NCBI RefSeq assembly: GCF_000423065.1 | Contig: NZ_AUHG01000011.1 | Coordinates: 620,001-684,000, forward strand | Source: Christiangramia echinicola DSM 19838 | Lineage (GTDB): Bacteria > Bacteroidota > Bacteroidia > Flavobacteriales > Flavobacteriaceae | Direction: 5' to 3' | DNA length: 64,000 bases | Shown here: piece after piece, positions 1 through 8,281 of the stretch | Layout: every line of letters begins with the position of its first letter | How positions within the stretch are numbered: the stretch's first letter is position 1 | Program-made: the position numbers and the translations under genes | Notes under the pieces: model-generated | What the model was told of the DNA's origin: nothing | Seen by the model: the letters and a program-made list of their open reading frames with translations, nothing else | Database searches by the model: none

Positions 1-561
1 AGACAATGGAGAAAAAGTGTTATCTACAACCAGTTTAAGATTATGAACTTTACAAATTCTAGCTAAAACCGGAAGATCAGCAACCTCTAGTAAAGGATTG
101 CTTACAGATTCGCAGTAGATAATTTTTGTGTTCTTTTGAACGGCAGCATCTACCATATCCGGTTTAGTAATATCTACAAAGGTGGTCTCTATCCCAAATT
201 TAGGAGCGAAATTCTTTAAAAAAGCATAGGTTCCGCCGTATACAGTTCTGCTGCAAACTATATGATCTCCGGCATTACAAAGTTGCATTAATGTTGAGGT
301 GATCGCGCCCATTCCTGAAGCCGAAACATTAGCGGTTTCGGTTTCTTCCATTGCGGCCAAAGCTTCACCTAGATATAAATTAGAAGGGGAGGAGTGGCGT
401 GAATATAGGTAGCAACCTTCTGCATTTCCTTCAAAAGTATCGAACATGGTCTTTGCTGATAGGAAAGTATAAGTTGAAGAATCAGAGATTGAAGGGTTAA
501 CTCCTCCAAATTCTCCAAAATATTGTAGATCCTGAATGTGATCTGCTGGTTTGTATTTCAT
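1..561 (-). CDS. Cys/Met-metabolism PLP-dependent enzyme, probably methionine gamma-lyase (3' part beyond window)
   Basis: The minus strand reads from an ATG at 559-561 to the window edge, giving the first 187 residues of a trans-sulfuration-family enzyme; the C-terminal half, with the PLP lysine, lies outside. The visible part has the family's N-terminal substrate region (YSRHSSPSNLYLGEALAAME), the SASGMGAI stretch and the strand with CSRTVYGGTY, followed by VVDNTFSPL near the cut, where the Asp contacts PLP. Members cleave or form C-S bonds of methionine, cystathionine or homocysteine in the cytoplasm. I favour methionine gamma-lyase because a divergent Lrp-type regulator follows at once, a usual arrangement for amino-acid catabolism, but cystathionine gamma-lyase or synthase cannot be excluded from half a protein. 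Confidence 0.8.
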   Translation of the reverse strand, partial: MKYKPADHIQDLQYFGEFGGVNPSISDSSTYTFLSAKTMFDTFEGNAEGCYLYSRHSSPSNLYLGEALAAMEETETANVSASGMGAITSTLMQLCNAGDHIVCSRTVYGGTYAFLKNFAPKFGIETTFVDITKPDMVDAAVQKNTKIIYCESVSNPLLEVADLPVLARICKVHNLKLVVDNTFSPLS

Positions 562-671
562 AATAATAGCTTTAGAATATCAAAGTTGGACGATTTTAGT
601 TTTAAAAACAATGATATATATCAGGTGCTGTAAATAAATCTTATAATAAACTTAATCTTAGATTTTAAATC

Positions 672-679
672 TATATTTG
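672..679 (+). promoter_or_regulatory. putative -7 box for the Lrp-type regulator gene
   Basis: TATATTTG matches the Bacteroidota -7 consensus TAnnTTTG. It lies 37 nt before the TTG start of the regulator gene in the divergent intergenic space. No clear TTG -33 element sits 19-20 nt upstream, so this is a half-supported promoter. Confidence 0.4.
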
Positions 680-716
680 AATTAAACATCAATGTTTTGA
701 TGAAAAAAAATAAGTT

Positions 717-1175
717 TTGAAAATAGACGCGTTAGATAAAAGGATCCTGAATCATCTTCAGCAGGATAGTAAAAAGACGAACAAAGAGATTTCAAACGAC
801 CTGGGACTTTCAGTAACTGCAGTTTACGAGAGGATCAGGAAAATGGAAAGGGCAGGAGTGATAAGGGGTCATGTGGCCTTGCTAAATCCGGAAATGGTAG
901 AAAAGGGTTTTATGGTTCTTTGCCAGATAAAACTCACTCAGCATAAAAAGGATTTTCTGACTAAATTTGAAAAAGAAGTGACCAGTCTTCCAGAGGTAAT
1001 AGAATGTCTTCATGTAAGTGGGGATTTTGACTATATCCTTAAAGTTTTGGTAAAAGATATGGACGCCTATCGTGAATTCCTGGTTACAAAACTTACCACC
1101 CTGGATCATATTGGAAGTACAAAAAGTATTTTTACCATAAGCAAAGTCAAGCAAACTACTGAAATCATTCTATGA
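717..1175 (+). CDS. Lrp/AsnC-family transcriptional regulator
   Basis: The 152-residue protein has the standard Lrp layout. An N-terminal winged helix-turn-helix (residues about 4-50) opens with MKIDALDKRILNHLQQDSKK, and an RAM/AsnC effector-binding domain (about 65-145) includes HVSGDFDYILKV. Such proteins form octamers or tetramers and sense amino acids. The start must be TTG at 717: an in-frame stop lies two codons upstream and the canonical sequence begins there. It is divergent from the PLP lyase at 1-561 with a 155-bp shared promoter region, so the simplest inference is that it senses methionine or another amino acid and controls that lyase and itself. The effector cannot be read from sequence. 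Confidence 0.9.
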   Translation: MKIDALDKRILNHLQQDSKKTNKEISNDLGLSVTAVYERIRKMERAGVIRGHVALLNPEMVEKGFMVLCQIKLTQHKKDFLTKFEKEVTSLPEVIECLHVSGDFDYILKVLVKDMDAYREFLVTKLTTLDHIGSTKSIFTISKVKQTTEIIL

Positions 1176-1221
1176 CCAAATTAATTAGTATAAATAGCTC
1201 TTTCTTATTAAATTATATAAG

Positions 1222-1722
1222 ATGAATCGAAAACAATTTGTATTAAAATCTGGAGCCATTTTAGTAGCTCCAACCTTGCTTTCCTTTAGCAATGAAAGTG
1301 CTCAGGAAAAAGGAAAATTAGATGCTAAACTTGTTCAGGAGTTTGTGGGAAAATCACATAGTGATCCGGACCGGGCGAAAGATTTGCTGAAAGAAACCCC
1401 AACTTTATTAAATGCAGCTCACGATTGGGGAAATGGTGATTTTGAAACAGGTTTAGGGGCAGCGAGTCATGTGGGTAATAAAGAACTGGTAAACTATTTT
1501 ATTGAAAAAGGAGCCCAGGCGAATGTCTTTACCGCAGCGCTATTCGGAGAGATGGATATCATCAAAGCCATGCTTCAATTTTCTCCGGAAATCTTACACG
1601 CCAAAGGCCCGCATGGATTTACATTATTGCATCATGCAGAAAGAGGAGGGGAAGAAGCCAGGGCAGTAAAAGAATATTTGATATCCTTAGGAGCTAAAGA
1701 GACCAAAATTCCATTGTATTAA
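1222..1722 (+). CDS. ankyrin-repeat protein with Tat-like signal peptide
   Basis: The 166-residue protein starts with MNRKQFVLKSG followed by a hydrophobic run (residues 10-22), which resembles a flavobacterial Tat signal but has only a single arginine-lysine pair, so Sec export is equally possible. Residues about 55-160 contain ankyrin-like helices: a degenerate repeat near GLGAASHVGNKELVNYFIEK and a clear one near GPHGFTLLHHAERGG, then a C-terminal LISLGAKE. Ankyrin repeats are protein-binding scaffolds, so a periplasmic interaction role is the most that can be said. It stands alone between the regulator gene and lpd, with no recognisable partner gene. Small secreted ankyrin proteins of this kind are common in Bacteroidota and mostly uncharacterised. 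Confidence 0.75.
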   Translation: MNRKQFVLKSGAILVAPTLLSFSNESAQEKGKLDAKLVQEFVGKSHSDPDRAKDLLKETPTLLNAAHDWGNGDFETGLGAASHVGNKELVNYFIEKGAQANVFTAALFGEMDIIKAMLQFSPEILHAKGPHGFTLLHHAERGGEEARAVKEYLISLGAKETKIPLY

Positions 1723-1772
1723 TAAGCTCTGTTCTCAAAATCTTAAAATTTTACTATGTCTATAGCTCTGCA

Positions 1773-1803
1773 TTGGTCATTGTAGAGAATAGTCGTACTT
1801 TTA
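1773..1803 (+). promoter_or_regulatory. putative lpd promoter
   Basis: TTG at 1773-1775 and TACTTTTA at 1796-1803 are separated by 20 nt, matching the Bacteroidota -33/-7 pattern (TTTG-N19-20-TAnnTTTG) except for the final base. The lpd ATG is 39 nt further on. Confidence 0.5.
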
Positions 1804-1841
1804 CGGTCAATTTGTTAAAAAAATAAGTAAAAAATACAATT

Positions 1842-3245
1842 ATGAGTACATATGATGTTGCAGTTATAGGATCAGGACCCGGTGGATATGTAGCCGCCAT
1901 TCGTTGCGCCCAACTGGGAATGAAAACTGCAATCATAGAAAAATATTCCACCCTTGGTGGAACCTGTCTTAATGTGGGATGTATCCCGAGTAAGGCACTT
2001 TTAGATTCTTCTCACCATTTTCATGATGCGATCAAGCATTTTGAAGAACACGGGATTGAAATTCCCGGCGAAGTAAAGCTGAATCTTGAAAAAATGATGG
2101 AACGTAAATCTTCTGTGGTAAGCCAGACTTGTGACGGAGTGAAATTCCTGATGGATAAGAACAAGATCGATGTAATTGAAGGAGTTGGTTCTTTTAAAGA
2201 TAAAACTCATATTAACATCGAAAAAGATGGGGAGACCCAAACAATCGAAGCGAAAAAGACCATTATCGCCACAGGATCTAAGCCAGCAAATCTTCCTTTT
2301 ATTGAATTAGATAAGGAAAGAGTGATCACTTCTACCGAGGCTTTAACGCTTAAGGAAGTTCCAAAACACATGATCGTAATTGGTGGTGGAGTTATTGGTT
2401 TAGAGCTAGGTCAGGTTTATCGTCGTCTTGGTGCTGAGGTAACTGTAGTTGAATTCCTTGACCGGATCATCCCAACGATGGATAGCGCTCTGTCAAAGGA
2501 GCTTCAGAAAGTATTGAAGAAGCAGGGAATTAAATTCCATACCAGCACAAAAGTTAAGTCGGTTGAAAGAAATGGAGATGAAATCATTATCAAAGCTGAT
2601 GATAAGAAAGATAAGGAGATCGAACTTAAAGGAGATTACTGCCTGGTTTCAGTAGGACGTCGTCCTTATACTGACGGATTGAATGCTGAAGCTGCAGGAG
2701 TAGAGCTGGATGATAAAGGAAGAGTAAAAGTGAACGATCATCTGCAAACAAATGTAGAGAATATCTATGCAATTGGAGATGTGGTTCGTGGAGCTATGCT
2801 TGCTCATAAAGCTGAAGAGGAAGGGACTATGGTTGCTGAATTAATGGCAGGACAAAAACCACATATTGATTATAACCTTATTCCTGGTGTAGTTTATACC
2901 TGGCCTGAGGTGGCGTCGGTTGGTAAGACTGAAGAGCAATTGAAGGAAGAAGGAGTAAAATATAAGGAAGGGAAATTCCCAATGCGTGCCCTTGGACGTT
3001 CAAGAGCCAGCGGAGACATCGACGGACTTGTAAAGATTCTCGCCGATGAGAAGACCGATGAGGTTCTTGGAGTACATATGATTGGAGCGAGAACGGCAGA
3101 TCTTATTGCTGAAGCCGTAACTGCAATGGAATTCAGAGCATCTGCCGAAGATATTTCCAGAATGAGCCATGCGCATCCAACCTATGCAGAAGCCGTAAAA
3201 GAAGCTGCACTAGCGGCAACAGATAATAGGCCTCTCCACATATAA
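1842..3245 (+). CDS. lpdA: dihydrolipoyl dehydrogenase (E3)
   Basis: This FAD-dependent pyridine-nucleotide disulfide oxidoreductase of 467 residues reoxidises the dihydrolipoyl groups of 2-oxoacid dehydrogenase complexes and passes electrons to NAD+. Seen in order: an N-terminal FAD-binding Rossmann motif (VIGSGPGGYVAA), the redox disulfide GGTCLNVGCIPSK with Cys42 and Cys47, a second Rossmann fold for NAD (VIGGGVIGLELG), the FAD-contacting YAIGDVVRG, and a C-terminal dimer domain with the catalytic dyad in MSHAHPTYAEAV (His445, Glu450). The length is normal. It is monocistronic: its own promoter-like sequence is upstream and a strong terminator follows. No E1 or E2 genes are in the window, so which complex it serves cannot be told; one E3 commonly serves several. 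Confidence 0.97.
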   Translation: MSTYDVAVIGSGPGGYVAAIRCAQLGMKTAIIEKYSTLGGTCLNVGCIPSKALLDSSHHFHDAIKHFEEHGIEIPGEVKLNLEKMMERKSSVVSQTCDGVKFLMDKNKIDVIEGVGSFKDKTHINIEKDGETQTIEAKKTIIATGSKPANLPFIELDKERVITSTEALTLKEVPKHMIVIGGGVIGLELGQVYRRLGAEVTVVEFLDRIIPTMDSALSKELQKVLKKQGIKFHTSTKVKSVERNGDEIIIKADDKKDKEIELKGDYCLVSVGRRPYTDGLNAEAAGVELDDKGRVKVNDHLQTNVENIYAIGDVVRGAMLAHKAEEEGTMVAELMAGQKPHIDYNLIPGVVYTWPEVASVGKTEEQLKEEGVKYKEGKFPMRALGRSRASGDIDGLVKILADEKTDEVLGVHMIGARTADLIAEAVTAMEFRASAEDISRMSHAHPTYAEAVKEAALAATDNRPLHI

Positions 3246-3270
3246 AGGATTTTCAACAATAAATTTTTAG

Positions 3271-3299
3271 ACCCGGACGTTATATTGTCCGGGTTTTTT
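3271..3299 (+). terminator. rho-independent terminator after lpd
   Basis: ACCCGGAC (3271-3278) pairs perfectly with GTCCGGGT (3287-3294) across an 8-nt loop and runs into six T residues. It closes the lpd transcript 26 nt after the stop codon. Confidence 0.9.
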
Positions 3300-3343
3300 G
3301 TTTTATTGCCAGCCCTTAATTTTAATACATTTCCAAGAACTAT

Positions 3344-5536
3344 ATGAAAAATATTCTACTGCTATTTTTGTTATTCTCTAGCTTAAGTTATTCCCAAAAC
3401 CAGAAGTACAATTTAAATTTCGACCAAACATCGCAGGGAGGAGAACTTCCAGATGATTGGATCAAATGGGGAAATTATCAAATAGAAAAAGATTCCTTAA
3501 ATAGTTATTCAGGAGAATATGCCGCAAAAATATCTTCAGGTGAGAATGGAAGTTCCTTTGGAAGTATTGCTTACAGAATTCCTGCCAGATATAAAGGTCA
3601 CACACTGAAGCTAGAAGGTTATATAAAAACTGAAAATGTAACTAATGGTTTCGCTGGCTTATTGATAAGGGTAGATGGTCTGGCCGGCTCCCTTGCTTTT
3701 AATAACATGAAAAGGCAACAACTTTCCGGAACTAATGATTGGGAAAAGTATAAAGTATTTGTCCGTTTTCCTGAAAATGCAAAGACAATATATGTAGGAG
3801 GTATACTTACGGGAAGTGGAATAGCATGGTTTGACAATCTAAAGCTTGAAATAAATGGTAACAAGGATGTTCAGGATTTGGAAGAAGTAGATATTGAATT
3901 GAAACCTGCGCAGATAGATTCAAGTTTTGCCAGTAATTCAAATTTTAAAATTAAAGAACTTAGCGATTTACAGGAAGAACGATTATATAAATTAGGAAAG
4001 GTATGGGGATTTGTAAAATATCACCATCCTGAAGTTGCAAAAGGGAATGTTAATTGGGACAATGAACTCTTCAGGATTCTGCCAAAACTCAATAATGAAA
4101 ATTTTGACTTTGAGTTAGCGAATTGTATCATCTCACTTGGGGAAGTGGATTCTGAGGAGCATAAATTACCAGAAAATGACAAGGTTGAGATTAAACCAGA
4201 TCACAGCTGGATTTATGATAAAGAATTTCTGAGTGAAGACCTTTCTAATGAGCTGCAAAAGATACTTACCTCTAAGAGAGAAAATGAACATTTTTATGTT
4301 TCAATTAATCCGGGGGTAAGAAATCCATCATTTACCAATGAAACGAGTTATCCCGAAATGGAATGGGATGATACGGGAATAAAGCTGCTGGCTCTTTACC
4401 GCTACTGGAATATGATGGAATATTTTAATCCGAATAATCACCTGACAGATAAAGATTGGGAGGGGGTGCTAAGGGAATATATTCCACGATTTGTTGAAAA
4501 TAATACAGAGCTGGATTATAACCTCAATATGCTTCAGTTAATTGGAGAAGTAGGTGATACCCATGCCAAAATGTGGGGTTATGGTAAAGTGTTGAGTGAG
4601 TTTTTCGGGAACAGAAGATTACCTCTTAAAGTAAGATTTGTAGAGGATATGCCTGTGGTGGTTAAAGTAGGTGATTCCGCAGGTTCAAATATTCAAATTG
4701 GAGATATTATCACACATATTGAAAACAAACCAATTAAAGAGATCATCGAAAATAACCTGAGATATTACCCCGCTTCTAATTATCCTACGAAGTTGAGAGA
4801 TATAGCAAGGAAGCTTTTATGGACCAATAAAGAAAGTCTGGAATTGAAACTTCAAAATAAAGTTGGTTCCTATGAAGAAACGGTAGTTTCGGTAGAAAAA
4901 TGGGATGACTCGGAAAAGATAATACCAAGCCATAAGTATATTGAAAATGATATTGGTTATATCTATCCCGAATCGCTAAAAAGTGGAGAAATCAAGGATA
5001 TTCTCAATAAATTTGAAGACACGAAAGGAATTGTAGTTGATATGCGTTGTTATCCTTCAGATTTTATAGTTTTCAGTATGGGGAATAAGGTTGTTCCTAA
5101 GCCTACCGATTTTGTAAAATTCACTAATACCTCTTTGAATGATCCAGGGTATTTTGATTTTCGTAATGGTTCAAAAGTAGGTTCCTATTTAAAGAATGCT
5201 TACGATGGGAAATTAACTATTCTTATAAATGAAGATACTCAAAGTAATGCAGAATATACTACCATGGCTTTGAGGGCGGCGCCAGAAGCTGTGGTAATTG
5301 GAAGTCAGACTGCCGGAGCTGATGGAAATGTGTCTCCTATAAATTTACCTGGAGGAATTAAAACCATGATTTCAGGTATAGGTGTTTATTATCCAGATGG
5401 AACTGAAACCCAAAGAATAGGTATTGTACCAGACATTGAAATAAAACCAACTATTGCAGGATTTAGACAGGGAAAGGATGAATTATTGGAGAAAGCAATC
5501 GAGGTTATTAGAAATACATCTGATGACACCGAGTAG
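3344..5536 (+). CDS. secreted S41-family (tail-specific/C-terminal processing type) peptidase with N-terminal lectin-like domain
   Basis: This is a 730-residue exported protein. A Sec signal peptide (residues 1-17, ending SYSQ) is followed by a beta-sandwich region at about 20-170 (FDNLKLEI at its end, typical of galactose-binding/CBM-like folds). Next come a helical segment, a PDZ-like stretch around IQIGDIITHIENKPIKEII, and the S41 core. The core contains the serine of DTQSNAEYTTMALR (Ser634) and the GSQTAGADGNV loop. S41 enzymes cleave near free C-termini with a Ser-Lys dyad; I cannot assign the lysine with confidence. It ends one base from the convergent LytTR regulator gene with no terminator between. 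S41 proteins with lectin-like front domains are frequent in Bacteroidota, and their substrates are mostly unknown. Confidence 0.88.
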   Translation: MKNILLLFLLFSSLSYSQNQKYNLNFDQTSQGGELPDDWIKWGNYQIEKDSLNSYSGEYAAKISSGENGSSFGSIAYRIPARYKGHTLKLEGYIKTENVTNGFAGLLIRVDGLAGSLAFNNMKRQQLSGTNDWEKYKVFVRFPENAKTIYVGGILTGSGIAWFDNLKLEINGNKDVQDLEEVDIELKPAQIDSSFASNSNFKIKELSDLQEERLYKLGKVWGFVKYHHPEVAKGNVNWDNELFRILPKLNNENFDFELANCIISLGEVDSEEHKLPENDKVEIKPDHSWIYDKEFLSEDLSNELQKILTSKRENEHFYVSINPGVRNPSFTNETSYPEMEWDDTGIKLLALYRYWNMMEYFNPNNHLTDKDWEGVLREYIPRFVENNTELDYNLNMLQLIGEVGDTHAKMWGYGKVLSEFFGNRRLPLKVRFVEDMPVVVKVGDSAGSNIQIGDIITHIENKPIKEIIENNLRYYPASNYPTKLRDIARKLLWTNKESLELKLQNKVGSYEETVVSVEKWDDSEKIIPSHKYIENDIGYIYPESLKSGEIKDILNKFEDTKGIVVDMRCYPSDFIVFSMGNKVVPKPTDFVKFTNTSLNDPGYFDFRNGSKVGSYLKNAYDGKLTILINEDTQSNAEYTTMALRAAPEAVVIGSQTAGADGNVSPINLPGGIKTMISGIGVYYPDGTETQRIGIVPDIEIKPTIAGFRQGKDELLEKAIEVIRNTSDDTE

Positions 5537-5537
5537 G

Positions 5538-6251
5538 TTATTTAAATTTTTCAAACACTTGTAGAACCTGATCTTTATAGGTTCTGCTTATTGGAATCGA
5601 TTTGTTTTGGATGATCACATCTTCGTTCGAATATGATTGTATCTTATCTATAGCGATAATAAATGAGCGATGGATTCTTAGAAATCTGGATTTTGGAAGC
5701 TTCATTTCAATAGAAGAGATGGTTTCCCGGGTTACTTTAGTGCCATCAGAAGTTTCAATTTTCAGGTAATCGCTCAGGCTTTCGATCCAGAGTATCTTTG
5801 GAAAATCGATCTTATGCATTTTCCGGTCGATCTTAAGGAAAATGAAATCAGATTTATCTTCGTCTTGTACTTCAGAGACTTTATTGCTGAAATGAACTTC
5901 CTGAAAATTATTCACTGCATCCAGTAAGCGTTTAAAGGAGATTGGTTTTAAAAGATAATCTACCGCGTGCAGATCGAAACCCTCAATGGCGTATTCTCGA
6001 TATGCGGTAGTAAATATGATTTTTATATTCTTATTGATAGATTTCGCAAATGATATTCCTGAAATACCGGGCATGTTAATGTCCAGAAAGATAAGATCTG
6101 TCTTATTCGCATTGATCATATTAAATGCTTCCGTAGCATTTTTACAGCGACCAATAATTTCGATCTTATCGATCCTTGAAATGTGATTTTCCAGGATGTC
6201 TAAAGCCACCGGTTCGTCATCAACAATGATACATCGAATCTTATCTAACAT
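5538..6251 (-). CDS. LytTR-type response regulator
   Basis: The 237-residue protein has an N-terminal receiver domain with the acidic pair Asp11-Asp12, phosphoacceptor Asp57 (LIFLDINMPG) and the conserved lysine in LLKPISF. A C-terminal LytTR DNA-binding domain (about 135-235) includes IDFPKILWIESLSDYLKIET and FLRIHRSFII. LytTR domains bind DNA through beta strands rather than a helix-turn-helix. It overlaps the histidine kinase gene by 11 bp at 6241-6251 on the same strand, so the two are translationally coupled and form one two-component system. Targets are not evident; the neighbouring S41 gene converges on it, so is unlikely to be a divergent target. Confidence 0.95.
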   Translation of the reverse strand: MLDKIRCIIVDDEPVALDILENHISRIDKIEIIGRCKNATEAFNMINANKTDLIFLDINMPGISGISFAKSINKNIKIIFTTAYREYAIEGFDLHAVDYLLKPISFKRLLDAVNNFQEVHFSNKVSEVQDEDKSDFIFLKIDRKMHKIDFPKILWIESLSDYLKIETSDGTKVTRETISSIEMKLPKSRFLRIHRSFIIAIDKIQSYSNEDVIIQNKSIPISRTYKDQVLQVFEKFK

Positions 6252-7320
6252 TTGTCGGATTTTTAGCGAGGTTCAAATTAAGTGATACACGAAAATTATC
6301 ATTATCATCTTCAACTTTTAATTTATGATCATTCTCGTATAGAATTTGTAATCTTCTTTGAATATTTTCCAGTCCGATTCCTTCTCCATCAGATCTTTCC
6401 GTTTTTTCACCCAAGGAATTAATGATCTTAAAGTCCATAATTTCATCATCCAGGCTTAATTCAATCATAATTTTCAATTTTCCATCGTTACCCTTTCCAT
6501 GCTTAAAGCTATTTTCTACAAAGGGAAGAAGCAGCATTGGGGCGATCTGAGCATTTTCAGGAATAGGGTCAGAATGAAAATTGATATCCAGGTCTTCTCT
6601 AAAGCGCTTTTTTTCTAGGTCTATATAATTCTTAATATGGTTTACTTCATCTTCTAATTTCACCAGTGGTTTCTTGGTTTGATAAAGTATATAGTCTAGC
6701 AGATCTGATAATTGTAAGATCATTTCTGGAGTGGCCTGATTGTTAGTTAAACTCAATCCATAGATAGTATTCAGGGTATTAAAGAGAAAATGCGGATGTA
6801 TCTGCATTTTCAAATATTGCAACTCCTGTTCTTTAAGTTTAAGCTGTGCTTCCAGAATCCGGTTTTTTAGCTCTTCATTCTTGGCCGCTGCCGAATAATT
6901 ATTTTTCAACAAGCTAAATGCCGAAGCGATCGCAACCACCAGGTATACGCTTATTAGTATATAAATTAGACTCTTGGTGATTGGAAATTTTTCCTCATAA
7001 CCATAGCCAACTGTGATCATTATTCCATAAAATGCCGAAATTGTTATATACGATGCTGAAATTAAAAATGCCGCCAGCGAATATAACGTGAAGGTCAGAT
7101 ATCTCTTAGGAATTAAGTATTTTGGTATAAGTCTGTATACAAAAACATAAGTTGTTCCAATAGTAACAGGAAGGAAAAAAGCAGAAAATGTAACTACAGT
7201 TTTAAAATCTGCATCTTCAAAACCGAAGAAAAAAGTAAAGAAAAGAAGGACCACAAGCCAGAATAGACTATGTAGTAAAAATCGTTTTCCTAATTCTAAA
7301 AAAGCTCCTGAAAGATTCAT
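6241..7320 (-). CDS. membrane sensor histidine kinase, LytS/YehU (His_kinase) type
   Basis: The 359-residue protein has four hydrophobic segments in residues about 15-140, then a coiled-coil-like linker (KNEELKNRILEAQLKLKEQELQYLK), the phosphorylation motif QIHPHFLFNTLNTIYG (His177 in PHFLFN) and an ATPase domain with LLLPFVENSFKHG as the N-box and GEGIGLENIQRRL as the G-box. This is the standard kinase partner of LytTR regulators and overlaps that gene by 11 bp. There is no periplasmic sensing domain of any size; loops between the helices are short, so the signal is probably sensed in the membrane or through it. Confidence 0.95.
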   Translation of the reverse strand: MNLSGAFLELGKRFLLHSLFWLVVLLFFTFFFGFEDADFKTVVTFSAFFLPVTIGTTYVFVYRLIPKYLIPKRYLTFTLYSLAAFLISASYITISAFYGIMITVGYGYEEKFPITKSLIYILISVYLVVAIASAFSLLKNNYSAAAKNEELKNRILEAQLKLKEQELQYLKMQIHPHFLFNTLNTIYGLSLTNNQATPEMILQLSDLLDYILYQTKKPLVKLEDEVNHIKNYIDLEKKRFREDLDINFHSDPIPENAQIAPMLLLPFVENSFKHGKGNDGKLKIMIELSLDDEIMDFKIINSLGEKTERSDGEGIGLENIQRRLQILYENDHKLKVEDDNDNFRVSLNLNLAKNPTNVR

Positions 7321-7498
7321 TCATAGATAAAAATGTGACTAAATAATGGAAAGAGAAAATTTTTGCGACAAATAACCATTTTTAAATGGTGGATAACATT
7401 AGAATGGAATTTGAAATGCTTTATGTTCTATTTTAGGTTAAAAAGGAAATTAAACCTGTAGTTCATCTCAAAATCAAGAAGCAAAAGAACTTATATCA

Positions 7499-7506
7499 TA
7501 GCTTTG
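7499..7506 (+). promoter_or_regulatory. putative -7 box before the ExbB/TolQ-like gene
   Basis: TAGCTTTG fits TAnnTTTG exactly, 26 nt before the ATG at 7533. No convincing -33 element was seen at the expected spacing. Confidence 0.4.
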
Positions 7507-7532
7507 AACTTGTTAATCAATAAAACTAAACA

Positions 7533-7970
7533 ATGATCGCCTTAAGTATTTTCATGTTACAGCAAAGAGGATTTTTTGACCAGTTATTTGCAAGGATAAA
7601 CGAAGGAGGACCCCTTGCAATGAGCCTGATCCTTATTTCTTTTTTATTAATCCTGTTTTTAATCGTAAGAGCAGCGATGAAACTTAAATCGCCAACCCAT
7701 GTATTTCACAAAGCTCTTACTTTAATAAATCAGCTGGCTTTGCTGGCTTTGGTTATAGGTTTATTTGCACAATTCATTGGATTAATTCAAATATTTGATG
7801 CCTTTGAGGCCCTTGGAGATATTAGTCCTGCATTATTTGCCGGAGGTTTGAAGGTTACTCTACTTGCTCCTTTATTTGGAGGTTTCACCTTTCTGGTTGG
7901 CAGGATGGCCAGTTTTATCCTCAATTGGATCCGGAACGTGGACTTAGATAAGGTTTCATCAATCAATTAA
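7533..7970 (+). CDS. MotA/TolQ/ExbB-like inner-membrane protein
   Basis: The 145-residue membrane protein has three strong hydrophobic segments (about 27-48, 67-91 and 100-135), with the order and the glycine/alanine-rich last two helices of the MotA/TolQ/ExbB proton-channel family: LALLALVIGLFAQFIGLIQIFDAF, then SPALFAGGLKVTLLAPLFGGFTFLVG. In the family these helices with an ExbD or TolR partner conduct protons to power outer-membrane transport. No ExbD/TolR gene is adjacent, and the protein is shorter than ExbB (usually 220 residues or more). It could therefore be a family offshoot with another role. It is followed by a 35-residue lysine-rich protein gene. Confidence 0.6.
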   Translation: MIALSIFMLQQRGFFDQLFARINEGGPLAMSLILISFLLILFLIVRAAMKLKSPTHVFHKALTLINQLALLALVIGLFAQFIGLIQIFDAFEALGDISPALFAGGLKVTLLAPLFGGFTFLVGRMASFILNWIRNVDLDKVSSIN

Positions 7971-8045
7971 TGAACAGACTAAAATTTTAATCAAACCAAT
8001 TCAAACTTTCACTACATTTAAAGGTTAATTCTAATTATAGAAATC

Positions 8046-8153
8046 ATGGCAAAGGAAAAATCGCCTTCAAAGAATTCGGCTAAGAAAGAACCGGTATTAA
8101 GTTTAAAAGAAAAGAGGGCTGCAAAGGCAGCTAAGAAAAAGAATAGAAGTTAA
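8046..8153 (+). CDS. small lysine-rich basic protein (35 aa)
   Basis: ATG at 8046 opens a 35-codon frame ending in TAA at 8151. Its product begins MAKEKSPSKNSAKKEPVLSL and ends in alternating Lys/Ala, with about two fifths of residues Lys or Arg and no hydrophobic stretch. Such composition suggests nucleic-acid or ribosome association, but no function is established from sequence. I include it because its coding pattern is clean and short Lys/Ala-rich proteins of this kind recur in Flavobacteriaceae as I recall them. It lies between the ExbB-like gene and a REP-like repeat; the shared terminator at 8282 would end its transcript. Confidence 0.6.
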   Translation: MAKEKSPSKNSAKKEPVLSLKEKRAAKAAKKKNRS

Positions 8154-8167
8154 GAATATTGGCCTTT

Positions 8168-8247
8168 CGTCAAGCTGAACTAGATTCAGTTTCTTAAGAG
8201 ATCCTGGATTTAATGATTTAAGTAAGTTAAATAAAATCAGGATGACG
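8168..8247. repeat. REP-like palindromic intergenic element
   Basis: The 80-bp element is bounded by CGTCA (8168-8172) and its complement TGACG (8243-8247). Inside are two hairpin arms: AAGCTGAA/TTCAGTTT around a 5-nt loop, and ATCCTGGATTT paired with AAATCAGGAT after a spacer. The words GTCAAGCTGAAC and CAGGATGACG are ones I recall from intergenic repeats scattered through Flavobacteriaceae genomes; copy number here cannot be checked. It is non-coding and sits in the 3' region of the small basic protein gene. Confidence 0.6.
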
Positions 8248-8281
8248 ATCGTTGGGTAATTCGTCAGATCAAAAAACAAGA

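Noticed and set aside
700-720. Six-codon leader-like frame (ATG AAA AAA AAT AAG TTT TGA) overlapping the TTG start of the Lrp-type gene
   Set aside because: Too short and composed of A/T-rich codons expected by chance; no terminator or attenuator structure follows.
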